A stretch of 64,000 nucleotides of DNA, taken from positions 53,543,058-53,607,057 of the forward strand of contig OU862919.1 in assembly GCA_917880885.1 (NCBI GenBank), given 5' to 3'. Position numbers and translations under genes: made by a program. The notes beneath the pieces were generated by a model. That model did not search any database, was not told the DNA's origin, and worked only from the letters and a program-made list of their open reading frames with translations. Origin of the DNA: Limnephilus marmoratus (Eukaryota > Arthropoda > Insecta > Trichoptera > Limnephilidae). Position 1 is the stretch's first letter; the number at the start of each line of letters is the position of its first letter. This document shows positions 41,555 through 51,165 of the stretch, piece after piece.

Positions 41555-41690
41555 GAAATATTAGCGCCTCTAAATTAGAAATAGATACGGTCGCATCGCA
41601 TCCTAAGCATTTCCGGGGCTCTGCTCTACCACTGAGCTGATTCGACCCAATCCCCTTCGGTCATATTTAACTGTGTGTTATTTCTACCAA
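41555..41690 (-). mobile_element. tRNA-derived SINE (family X), minus-strand copy
   Basis: The minus strand reads GGGTCGAATCAGCTCAGTGG then TAGAGCAGAGCC, a good tRNA A box and D arm. The B box region (GGATGCGATGCGACC) is decayed. The tail GAGGCGCTAATATTTCTTCA matches the GAGNNTCGCTAATATTGTCT tail of the copies at 27393, 42310 and 53315. Confidence 0.65.
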
Positions 41691-41705
41691 AATTATAAAG
41701 GTACA

Positions 41706-42256
41706 CTAGCTGACCCGGCAAACGTTGTTCTGCCATATAAATTATTTCTAGTGAATATTTTGTTCACGCACACAAATAGATACATTCAAATAAATCGTAC
41801 CAAATTTTGAACGCACTGCGTTGTGATACATAACAAATATCGAATGAAATATCAAAATGACGTGACGCGACGCTTTTCGTGACTTGCGCATGTGTGGATG
41901 AAGGTTCGATGACGACAGTTTAATTTGTTCGTACAAAAACATTAAAATCGCGATTAAAAATTGGGAGGGTCGCGATTAAAAAATAGGAAAGTGGGGGTAG
42001 GAGGGTGAAAATTTGGGGTTATAGGTATTTTTTGATGCCAAATAGAAAATACAAATAAAAAATTTTGTCAAAAAAATATTTTTTTTTTCTCGATAAGGAA
42101 CACCCTAATCACCTACCGGTATGAAATATACTTTACGACCTATTCTCATACCTACCAAATATACATAAAAAATTTCATAAAAATCCGTCGAGCCGTTTCG
42201 GAGGAGAACGTTTCACAAACACCGTGACACGAGATTTTCATATATATATATATAGA
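41706..42256 (-). mobile_element. Non-autonomous Helitron, 551 bp
   Basis: On the minus strand it starts TCTATATATATATATATGAA then ATCTCGTGTCACGGTGTTTG and ends with a GGCA...TGCC hairpin, GGGTCAGCTAG. It sits between A (41705) and T (42257 side), the standard site. The interior carries GAAACGGCTCGACGGATTTT, a frequent insect Helitron sub-terminal block. The frame 41748-41942 is not a recognisable protein. Confidence 0.85.
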
Positions 42257-42264
42257 TTTTCTTC

Positions 42265-42350
42265 AAGTCTTGGATTCAATTCTTACCTTTTTCTAATTTT
42301 TCTATTTGAAATTTTCGATCGAGGGTCGCTGATATTGTCTTCAATGATTA
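42265..42350 (+). mobile_element. SINE (family X) 3' fragment
   Basis: TCTTGGATTCAATTCTTACC resembles a B box and the following TTTTCGATCGAGGGTCGCTG then ATATTGTCTTCAATGATT matches the family X tail. It begins immediately beside the Helitron end, so the Helitron may have inserted into a SINE. Confidence 0.55.
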
Positions 42351-42521
42351 AGTAATAACTTATTCAAAGTTATTTATTACCAAATTAATACATATATTGA
42401 CAAAATGAATCTTAATTCTGACATGTGGTCTTGGGCGTTTTGTATTTCCTTCCTTTTAAAGAGTTTTGTACTTTATGTGTATAAAGTTCAAACAATTTCT
42501 AGGCTACTAAAAGTAACTCTT

Positions 42522-42882
42522 ATATGGTGGGTTTCTTCATTTACTGAGAATGCTAAATGCAATGTTTCCAACCAGTTTCCCGCTTGTGCTACGAGTTTCC
42601 GGACACGTTGTATATGTATGTATATATATGTATGTATGTGTGTTTGTATGTATTTGTATGTGCATACATATACATATATCTTGTTATATTTTACCTTAAA
42701 TATTTTTATCTTTTTTTTTTCTCTTGTTTCTAATATCTTATAATTTCTATTTCAAACCTATATTTTGTTCTAGTTCACACATTGTATAATTTATATCATG
42801 TATGATTACCTTAACACGGGCATTAGCCTAGTATGGTAATCAAGAAAAAAACATAAAAGTGTATTTTCAAAAATTGTATGAA

Positions 42883-42921
<39 letters not shown>

Positions 42922-43053
42922 TTAATTGCAAAAGTAAACGGTCAAATGCATAGAAATTTCGTGTTTTTTTTTTATTTTAAATTTAAATTTCGATCGTTTA
43001 CTTTTACAATTAGCATTGCATTTAGCATTCTCGGTAAATGAAGAAACCCACCC
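42522..43053. mobile_element. Fold-back MITE split by a LINE
   Basis: GGTGGGTTTCTTCATTTACT then GAGAATGCTAAATGCAATG (42522-42566) is mirrored by 43005-43053. Inner arms TTGCAAAAGTAAACGGTC (42925) and the complement of CGATCGTTTACTTTTACAA (42992) pair as well, so the original MITE was a hairpin of about 180 bp. The LINE fragment 42568-42918 interrupts the left arm. Confidence 0.75.
42568..42918 (+). mobile_element. LINE 3'-UTR fragment with poly-A, inserted in the MITE
   Basis: An (ATGT)n-rich segment, then AACACGGGCATTAGCCTAGT and a run of about 35 A at 42883-42918, form a 3' end with poly-A tail. The 6-bp AATGTT occurs on both sides (42562-42567 and 42918-42923) and is probably the target duplication. 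Frames over this region (42405-42743, 42859-43041) are spurious. Confidence 0.65.
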
Positions 43054-43649
43054 TTAGACAAGTTTACTTAATAGCTAATGAACAAAATATTGTTTTTATT
43101 AATTAAGTTCTGAATAAAAACTTGTAAGATTAATAAAAGTACAACGGGATCCAAACAACTATTCATTCTTAGGCCATAGAGAAATTATTTCTTAGGTACC
43201 TACGTACATCCTTCCTTCCTTTGGATTGAGTTTCTAGTTTGGTTTCGCAGTTTCCTTTTGAAGGCATAAATATGTATGTGTTACTGTGAACAAATTGTTC
43301 TCGTGTACTTTTAACCACATTCTCCAAATACAAACACATTAATAATGCAGTGGAATACTCGCTTGCAAATGTCGATGCTATTTTAAAGTACATTGTGAGA
43401 AAATATTATGTTTGCATCAACTTGTACTAACCATTTTAACCAGCTACCTTCCTGTTGAAGGATATCTTTACAGATTTTTATTTATTTATTAACACAATAA
43501 GACTGTGTGTACACCACTATTTAATAAAAATGGTTTCTTCATCATTTATTTGGAAACTATATGTACCTACCTACGTTATTTAGAAAACGTAAATATATAA
43601 ATAATACTTCTTCAAACTTCGCAAATTTATTTTGTGGCATCATTTTTCA
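43054..43649. other. Non-coding, nothing recognised
   Basis: AT-rich DNA; the minus frame 43169-43393 has no motif. Confidence 0.4.
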
Positions 43650-43708
43650 TATAATGAATAACTTATTACTTTGTATAAAACCACTATATTTAAAACAATA
43701 TCAACATG
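43650..43708 (-). repeat. Inverted copy of the PLE-f 3' terminus
   Basis: These 59 bp are the exact reverse complement of 44664-44723, the 3' end of the same element beginning at the hammerhead cleavage region (CATGTTGATATTG). They stand where the 5' part of the element should be. Confidence 0.85.
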
Positions 43709-44388
43709 AATTAGCAACTTTTCATACCTTACTAAGTAGATTAATTAATGTTCCCTTATATTTGAGTAATTTTAAAACAGAATTAAATACTATTAAACAA
43801 ATTGCAATTAATAACGGTTATAATTCAAAATTAATAGACAATATGTTAAACAAAAAATATAAGAAAAAGTTTTTTAGATCTTTTATCTATCCACATGTTG
43901 TTGAAAATGATAATAATTGGAGAAAATTTTTGTTTTTAAATAATAACATTTCAAATTTAATAATTAAAAACATGCCAAATAATGTACAACCAGCTTTTTA
44001 TACAAACAACAAATTAAAAAATTAAATATTAAATAATAAGGATAAATGTGATTTTTTGAACAAATCTGGGCTTTATAAATTAATTTGTAATGATTGTAAC
44101 TTTTTTTATATTGGAAAAACTTCTAGAAATTTTAACATTCGAGTTAAGGAACATATAAGATGTTTAAATAATAATAATTATTCTGAATTTGCCAACCATA
44201 TTTTGGAAACAAGTCATTCTTTTGATATTAATACAGGTCTTAAAATTTTACATACTAACACTACGGGCATACAATTGGATAATTTAGAAATTTTAGAAAT
44301 TAGAAAAAGCATTAATAGTAAATTAAATATTATAAATAACCAAACCTTTTTTAAAAATAGCCATCTTTTAAATTTATTTTCTTATTAA
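43705..44388 (+). pseudogene. Penelope-like element PLE-f: RT thumb and GIY-YIG domain
   Basis: The frame is in register from HELATFHTLLSRL (homologous to the AFHSMINRL of PLE-d) through AINNGYNSKLIDNML and FYTNNKLKN, where a single stop TAA interrupts it at about 44023. It continues as ILNNKDKCDF into SGLYKLICNDC, FFYIGKTSRN and IRVKEHIRCL, the GIY-YIG domain, and ends LEILEIRKS ... LLNLF. All of the RT palm is missing. It is a 5'-truncated copy with one internal stop; the frame before 43705 is not part of it. Confidence 0.88.
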
Positions 44389-44628
44389 TACTTACAACTA
44401 ATTATAATTATTGATTTTTTGATTTAGACTAATTATTTTAATTAATTATTCTTAAAAAAAAATTTATTATCTAAATGCAATTTTATTTTTCCTTAAATAA
44501 TTTTTAAATTTAATTTTGTATAACTATTTTTATGATTAGTAAGTAATTAATCACCTCTACTTTTTAATATTTTGTCTATGTTATAATTTATTTTAATTTG
44601 TCTATACTTGTTTTTCATTTATCATAGT

Positions 44629-44678
44629 AACATATCCTGATGAAGACAACATTGTTGTCGAAACATGTTGATATTGTT
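44629..44678 (+). ncRNA. Hammerhead ribozyme motif (PLE-f), copy 7, best preserved
   Basis: CTGATGA (44637-44643), stem II GACAAC-AT-GTTGTC-type hairpin, GAAA (44660-44663), palindromic ACATGT and GTT (cleavage after 44669). Stem I pairs ATATC with GATAT perfectly and continues AAC with GTT past one bulged T. Every invariant core base is present. It lies about 240 bp after the GIY-YIG stop. Confidence 0.85.
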
Positions 44679-44723
44679 TTAAATATAGTGGTTTTATACA
44701 AAGTAATAAGTTATTCATTATAT

Positions 44724-45004
44724 ATAAATAATATTTTATATGCATTGCATCGTGATGAAGAATCCATTGTTTTTGCAAAATGTTGATTATTTTGATTGAA
44801 TAATGGTGTTCAAAAAGTGCTTAATTTTCATAAATTTTATTTAATAAAGTGAACTTGCGATTAATGAAACATATTAAATCTTTCTGAGATAGATAATGTA
44901 ATAACGAATACGTGAAGTGTTCAGTCGGAAAGTTATATTATAAATATATTATTATTATAACTTAACATAAGTTTACTTATATTATCATACTTATTAGTTA
45001 TGCA
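44724..45004. other. Non-coding, nothing recognised
   Basis: AT-rich sequence between PLE-f and the next LINE. Confidence 0.35.
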
Positions 45005-45735
45005 TAATGCGTGCGAAATGATGAAAACTATGTCCCCGTAAACCTTAAATCTCTTGATCAACGCCGAGATATGAGAGACCTATTAATGCTCTATAAGATT
45101 ATTCATAACTTCATTGATAGCCCGTACTTACTACAAAATATTCATTTCCGATGTCCATTAAGAGTTACTCGATCTCCAGACACCTTTTATATCCCTAAGA
45201 GCAAGACAAATTATCTTGAAAATGTATTTGTAAGAAGAAGCTGTAGCACATTTAACAGATTATGCCCAAATATCGATGTGTTTAATACAAACCTTGATAA
45301 ATTCACAGCATGCATAAAAAAATAACACTATTGATGCCACATGTTTAACTAATAACTTAATATTTCATTGATTTCTGTATTTCTCTTTTTTTATTTTTAG
45401 TATCAACACATTTTCTCTCCAACTTTTTGCAGTTGGAATTCAAATAAAATCACTTCCTGAAATATATTATTTATATCAACCAAATTTTAAATGTTAACCC
45501 TTGAAAAACCTCAGTTATTTACTTTTTGTAGATATAAGTAAGAAGATACACTTTATCAGAATTACTTATATCAGGTGTAGGTATTGTGTATTTTTGCATT
45601 ACGGTTCTATATTATTTGTCGTTATTTTATGGTCTATGACATACTTATTTTTATCACTGTCATTTATGAATTTTGTACAGACTGTTTATAACGCTAATAA
45701 ATAAAAAAAAAAAATAAAAAAAAAAATAATAATGA
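45005..45735 (+). pseudogene. 5'-truncated LINE: RT C-terminus, 3' UTR and A-rich tail
   Basis: The 104-codon frame at 45011-45325 contains LKSLDQRRDMRDLLMLYKII then CPLRVTRSPDTFYIPKSKTN and an NRL-type ending, the end of an R1/jockey-like ORF2. A 3' untranslated region follows with TTTTTGCAGTTGG, ending at an AATAAAAAAA-rich tail at 45690-45735. The start of the frame is set by truncation and not by a real initiation site. Confidence 0.75.
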
Positions 45736-45904
45736 ATGTTTTATTTTTGTTGTTATTATTTTTTTCTATTTATTTTCTTGTTTTTTTACATTTGTAAATA
45801 CTCGTATATAAATATGTATAACTATATAGGACGTGTGGGATTTCACTATCCTCCCCACATCCTGGAATAAAGAATTTTTTAAATTATTATTATTATCATT
45901 ATAT

Positions 45905-45985
45905 TCCAGTGTACCTACTTCAGTAATATATTGAAATATGCGTCGCTGATTTGGAAACCACAATATAAATTACATTCATATTAAA
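45905..45985 (+). pseudogene. Small LINE RT fragment
   Basis: The frame LKYASLIWKPQYKLHSY resembles the L.YAS.IW.P.Y block of LINE RT C-termini. Only about 25 codons are recognisable. Confidence 0.4.
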
Positions 45986-46829
45986 CATCGATAGTTTTTA
46001 ACCTTTTCAAAACAAAATTATGTACCTTCAGTTTTAATATTAATTTAATGAGCATTTAAATTTTTGGAATATAGGCAAACAGTACTTGATTTTATTTAAA
46101 CTTAAATTTTTACTCAATGTACTCAACGATGTTGAATGTATCGTAATTGTGTGTTAAAATACATATAAGTCGTACCCGCCATACAACACTATTTATATGC
46201 TTAGTTTTCTGAGGTGTATAGGATTATGTATGTTGTGTCAATGTCCTTCAATAGCTGTCAATAGTATAGGAAATTTTGAGGGTCTCAACAAGTTAGTGTG
46301 TCAGTTAAGTAGTACCTTAGAAGGATAGCAACTATTACCGTTCGTGTCTACGTCCCGAACGGTTACAGAAACGTCGAGTTTTTTTTCTGAATTACACAAA
46401 GCATCCATTACAATAAACATTTGGTCCATTTGAATATTCATTGTAAACCAAACGATAACTTAAATAAAGTTTAAGTTCTCGTATGGTTTACTTCCTTCAG
46501 ATTTGTGGAATTCCAAAGAGATAATGTTTCAGAGTGACACTAAAAATATAGCGAAAAACTATTGCTTTTTCATTCAGAAACGTCGCGAAAAGCATGTCGG
46601 TTTCTGCTCAGCTTTGTTCAATTAATAATTATATTTTTCAATGGCTTCCTACCAGTGTTCCCTGAAAGTGAAAAGAAGACCTTGACAAACGATTTGAAAA
46701 AAATGTTTGTTTTTTTAAGTAGCATTTCAAGGTTTTTAAGCATAACGTTTCATGGACTTCTGTAATATAATTCTATAATATGTATCTTTCTCTGTCTGTA
46801 TAGATTGCACTGCAATAAAATCTAGTCTC
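45986..46829. other. Non-coding, nothing recognised
   Basis: AT-rich DNA with the short frame 46562-46765 of no recognisable family. Confidence 0.4.
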
Positions 46830-47330
46830 CTTTAACGGAAGCAAAAACTTGGACGTACTGTACAGGGCCCGCAGATACTTTAATAGTACACAACTGCTAA
46901 TCCTGTACAAATCACAAGTGCGCCCCACGGTTGAATTTGGCAGCCGCTGAATGATCTGGAGCCCCAAAATACCTTAAAAAACCCTTTACTCTATGCAGAA
47001 ACGGGCGGTCCGTCTGATAGATTCTTTTAATTTAACCAACGGATTGCAATTTTTAGAGCATAGGCATCGGGTGGGAATGCTATCATTGTTCTACCGGTAT
47101 TTCAATGGAAGATGCTCCAAGGAACTAGCGTCATTGATCCCTTCGGCACTGGTGCATGGTCGGAAACAAGCCAAACGCGTATACGGTCGACATTTGTCAT
47201 ATGAGAACTGGTCGCTTCTTTGACTTGTTCTCGTGTTCTCCACACCGCATCTCAGATGACATAGGCCCTGAGGTAAATTATTTTCCTCAGGGCCACTTGC
47301 GTGGAGTTAATTTAAAAAAAATGGTGAGCG
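46830..47330 (+). pseudogene. Jockey-like LINE 3' fragment with terminal stem-loop
   Basis: KLGRTVQGPQI-like remnant, then MQKRAVRLIDSFNLTNGLQF, LEHRHRVGMLSLFYRYFNGR and CSKELASLIP are the Q.RAIRLI, RR.V..LSLFYRY and CS.EL..LIP blocks of jockey-group ORF2. A deletion removes the WN.LP..FP segment. The 3' end carries GGCCCTGAGG and CCTCAGGGCC, a perfect inverted pair. This is the same family as 2520-3180. Confidence 0.8.
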
Positions 47331-48089
47331 ATATGGTGATATTAGCCCGCCCAAGTGATGTTTTGAGAGTATAGCATCGTGTGCCACCACCATTACTGAA
47401 ACCACTTCGTAGAACTGTCTGTCATGCATGCCATGCGACTAGAATCGCACTAGGCAGAAAAATAATGTTGACGTCAATAGGTAGACTGGTGTGAAGTGTG
47501 GCAGCTGTTGCAACATCAAATGAAAAGAGCAAACGAGTAAATTAAATTTTTATTTTTTTTTTTTTTTTATTTCTCTTTTATACGCCTATGGGGCTTTTAA
47601 ATTAGGTACAAATGGTTGCAATTTTTGGCATAAAGGTTAATATTACAATTTTTATGGTGAATTCATGTAGTTGTTAAAATAGCTATTTATAATCATAAAG
47701 TTGGTGTGTACCGTTTGATATCAAGTTTGATTGATTCTACAAATTATCCCCAACCAAGTCGGTACTGAGCTGTGCACACGTTCGGTAATGATAAAGGCTT
47801 TTATTATGCTATTGAATAATGTAGGCGTAATTTATTACGTCACAGGTATAAGAGTGTTTAAGGCGGTGCACCACGTTGTATAACATTATAAATCAGGCCG
47901 CTAACGATAAAACTCCTTGTGTAGATGGCGATAAGTTTTAAATTGCCGCCACCTATTTATGCAACCAAAAACACCGCCAAAATGTTTTTTTTTTTTTTAT
48001 TTTGCTAAGTTCGGTATCATTTTTTGAAGAACTTAATTTTCAACATTAAATAATACAACTTACACGAAAGTGGATTCGTAAGTAGGAGT
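47331..48089. other. Non-coding; poly-T run at about 47549-47569
   Basis: A T-rich run followed by ATTTCTCTTTTATACGCCTA looks like the 3' end of a minus-strand LINE with its poly-A tail, but no coding part could be read. A second T run is near 47987-47998. Confidence 0.4.
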
Positions 48090-49075
48090 TTTTGAAAATT
48101 CCTGCAGTTTTTATAGGCCAGGTACTTTATTGTTTTCTGGGCTTAGAAAAATGCTCGATTATTTCAAAGGCTGTATTGCCTGACAATGTGTTCCACTACC
48201 AGTATTTAATTAAAATATCAAAATATATCAGTATCATAAAGTATCAACATAGTCCTATTTGTACCGTCATTAACTCTTCTTCCGAATCATTGATTATTGA
48301 TCAAAACTTGTAGTGGAATAGTCACATTTCAGAGTTAGTGAAGAGAATAAGGAAATGTATATATATATTTGTTAGGTTAAGAAATATTTTAAATGTAAAA
48401 ATTATCAAAAACGTGTACTATGCCCTTGTTCATTCTTTACTTATCTACGGAATTCTAGGGTGGGGAGGATCTTACGAAAACAATCTCAACTCAGTAAAAG
48501 TTTCACAAAGAATCATCATTAAAGTAATATTAAAAAAAAATCCACCTTCTCAACAGAATCACTTTTCAAATTGTTTCCAATACCAAATGTCGATGACATA
48601 TTCAAGCAGCTTCTATTATAAAAATGTGTAAAGAAAAAAATAACAAAGAATATCAAGAATTTTACAAACAAATGAGAAATGAAAACCAATTTATTACACC
48701 TAATTTTAAAACAAATCAAATGCAACATCATTATATTTTCCAAGCCATAAAAAACTATAATAAACTCCCTCGTGAATTACGCTGTATCATCACCGAATCA
48801 GAACAAATAAATAAAATTAAACAATTTTTCAAAAAAAAATTACAGTTAAAAGTAAATATTTTATGTTATATTTTATATTATTTTTTATATTTCATATTAT
48901 AACTTAAAACCTAAGTAAGAATCGTGGCTCCCTTAATCAGGCACAAAAGCTCATCTTTTCTGATAAGGTATACCTACATGACTAAATACGACCTTTAATA
49001 TAATATTTTGTAAAATATGTATATACTCATATTTTTTATATTACAATAAAAAAAACAATAAAAAAATGTCTAAGC
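48090..49075 (+). pseudogene. 5'-truncated LINE (CR1/jockey group) with poly-A end
   Basis: The reading runs through several frames: DQNL.WNSHISELVKRIRKC, then NVKIIKNVYYALVHSLLIYG and WGGSYENNLNSVKVSQ, then after a frameshift HYIFQAIKNYNKLPRELR. These are the post-palm blocks of an APE-type LINE. The 3' UTR ends in an AATAAAAAAAACAATAAAAA tail near 49050-49070. It is related to the fragments at 1-680 and 4658-5624. Confidence 0.8.
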
Positions 49076-49112
49076 GATCAAATTTTCAAACTAAAAACAA
49101 ACGGACACCCTC

Positions 49113-49812
49113 AATTTGGGAGGCGGGTATGGGTACCGCCGCCCTGGGAACAATTTATTGTATAACCAACACCACTAATACCCAAGTGGTCCGCTAAGTT
49201 TGATGACTACAGGGGTCATGGGGTCACGGGGTCATGGGTGAGGTTTGTCTAGGACTTGACGGCCATCGCGTTTGCCCACCTACTGCTCGCCGGATCGCAA
49301 GGTATTGGTTGATGAAGACCTAACCAGACCTCTCCAGTCGGACTCTTTCGACACATCGCCTTGCACCGTAGTGGGATGGATAGATTCTTACGTCCATCAC
49401 TCCTAGACACGTTGACCACCAGATTCCCACACATCTCTCATACCTTTTTCCTTCCCAGAACTTTCTCTCCTTCTTTTCCCAGGATTGCGGTACTTCCGGG
49501 CCGCGATCCGGTATTCAGAAATTATATTTGATGATGATTAATAACACTTATATATTCATGTTCGAGAGATTAACATTTATTGAGATTAATATTTACAAAA
49601 TTTTGTGTTCGCGTGTGAAACGGGCTGAGAGGTAAAATAACGCGGGTGGCTGGTCGGATCGAGTACCAATCGCTCGGTCATCGTCGGAGCAATCCAGAGA
49701 GGTTTTCTCGCGTAGTGGGTACACCACACACTACCATAAAATCTCCGCACAGCATCCCCAAAAATGACAAAGGGCCTGCGGGAATTTTTTTCCCCAGGGC
49801 CTCCTGCGTGGT
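49113..49812 (+). mobile_element. SINE-like element, copy C, interrupted
   Basis: The head AATTTGGGAGGCGGGTATGG and body match copies A and B up to about 49480, and the tail GCACAGCATCCCCAAAAATG then GGGCCTGCGGGAA...TTCCCCAGGGCC matches from 49750. In between, about 250 bp are foreign, bounded by GGATTGC at 49481 and GCAATCC at 49694. Frames in it (49249-49434, 49646-49882) are not conserved with the other copies. Confidence 0.7.
49481..49701. other. Unclassified insert within copy C
   Basis: The insert starts GGATTGCGGTACTTCCGGGC and ends GTCGGAGCAATCC, so its ends form a 7-bp inverted repeat. An AATAAA lies on the minus strand. It might be a short solo LTR or another transposon. No target duplication was resolved. 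Confidence 0.35.
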
Positions 49813-50439
49813 GCTACTTGGTGCTACCTGGTGGTACTTGATAATGAATCTCCTTAATAATAATTCTTCGTTTTGTAAATAAGGAATATTTGTTTTCATT
49901 ACGTAAATCGACATTTTACGATTGCGTATCACGAAGCAGGCACAAAATTAAAATTTGAATGAGAAACGAACAATGTAACGACGAAAAGGCGTGTATTTTC
50001 TATTAAACTTAATGAGGTATAAAGGGAAGAATTAAACGAGGAGGGTTCAACGAAAATTTAATGCCGAATGCGTACTACACTTTATAAATATTTGATTATA
50101 GGTACTTACACTGAATAACTAATAGGATAAATTGAAATACGTGAGATAATGTTTCTGGGATTAGTAAGAACTTACCGGAATAAACACCGAAGTGGTTAGC
50201 TGGGATGAAGAAAGTTGTCTATTTCAATTTGGACTGTTCGCAGACCTGAAAGGAAGCAACCCCCATCAAAGTAATCAAGTTAGTAAGCTAATGATTTGTT
50301 TAATTCGAATCCGATGGTGTGCTAGAGTTCGTACTTCCGGAACAATCCTATTTTTGGATGATAATAATTACCTCTGGCCTGACCGCACAACGTACTTGAG
50401 CCTGCCCCCAAATAGCTAGTAAGTTAATAAGAAATACTT
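49813..50439. other. Non-coding, nothing recognised
   Basis: AT-rich DNA; frames such as 50192-50419 show no recognisable domain. Confidence 0.4.
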
Positions 50440-50660
50440 GAACATTGATGGGAAAGCCCGACATACACACTACGATAGTTACAATAATTGATTTCATTGA
50501 AGAAGAAGATAACGATAATAATGTAAACGAAAATACGAAACGGAACAAGATACAGAAAAACAGAAAAAAGATAAAGGTCGCAAGTCGCAACAGAACGTCT
50601 CGTCTAACCCAGGACGTGTGTGTTTACCAATTCCGCTATTGCCACCTTCTGCCATTGCCG
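50440..50660 (-). mobile_element. tRNA-derived SINE (family Y), copy 1
   Basis: The minus strand begins GGTGGCAATAGCGGAATTGG then TAAACACACACGTCCTGGGT, resembling a tRNA A box and D arm. The B box is decayed. The tail contains TTATTATCGTTATCTTCTTC and TTCAATGAAATC, matching copy 2 at 51045-51165. Confidence 0.65.
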
Positions 50661-51044
50661 CCTATCGTCATATAGTCAATTTCATATTTCAAATTTTAGA
50701 ATTAACAATATTATCTCCGACTATTTTTTTTCTTCCATATTTTTAGGCAACTACCCTTTTAATTGGAAACAATCATTCTAAGAAATGGCTCGTAACCTAG
50801 ATAGCATTACGGATAAAGATATTAGTTTTTTTATATGGAACTCTTGTCTTTTTATAAATGAATTTTCAATTTTTTATACGAAAAACTCCCTTTCTTTTCG
50901 GAGGTTATTCCCATCTACTTATTCTTTGTGTGCCCTATCAGGTCCCCCCGACGTTGGCGTTTACTCTTGAAAATGTCTCTCTGTCTTGCGCTGCCCTGAA
51001 TAGCTCCTCCATACTTCTAATGCCGGTCCACTCTCATACATTTC
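50661..51044. other. Non-coding, nothing recognised
   Basis: AT-rich sequence with overlapping short frames (50785-50970, 50858-51067) lacking motifs. Confidence 0.35.
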
Positions 51045-51165
51045 CCATCAACGTAATATATCATTGAAGAAGAAGACAACAATAATAATCTAAACGAAGA
51101 CACAGACAAACATAAAAACAGATAATGGTCGCAACTGGGACCCGAACCCAGAACCTCTCGTCTTG
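51045..51165 (-). mobile_element. tRNA-derived SINE (family Y), copy 2
   Basis: The minus strand includes AGAGGTTCTGGGTTCGGGTC then CCAGTTGCGACC, a well-formed T arm and B box, followed by ATTATCTGTTTTTATGTTTG and a TTATTATTGTTGTCTTCTTC tail. The A-box half is missing, so the copy is 5'-truncated. Confidence 0.65.

Noticed and set aside
42859..43041. Lysine-run frame of 60 codons
   Set aside because: The lysines are a LINE poly-A tail followed by MITE sequence.
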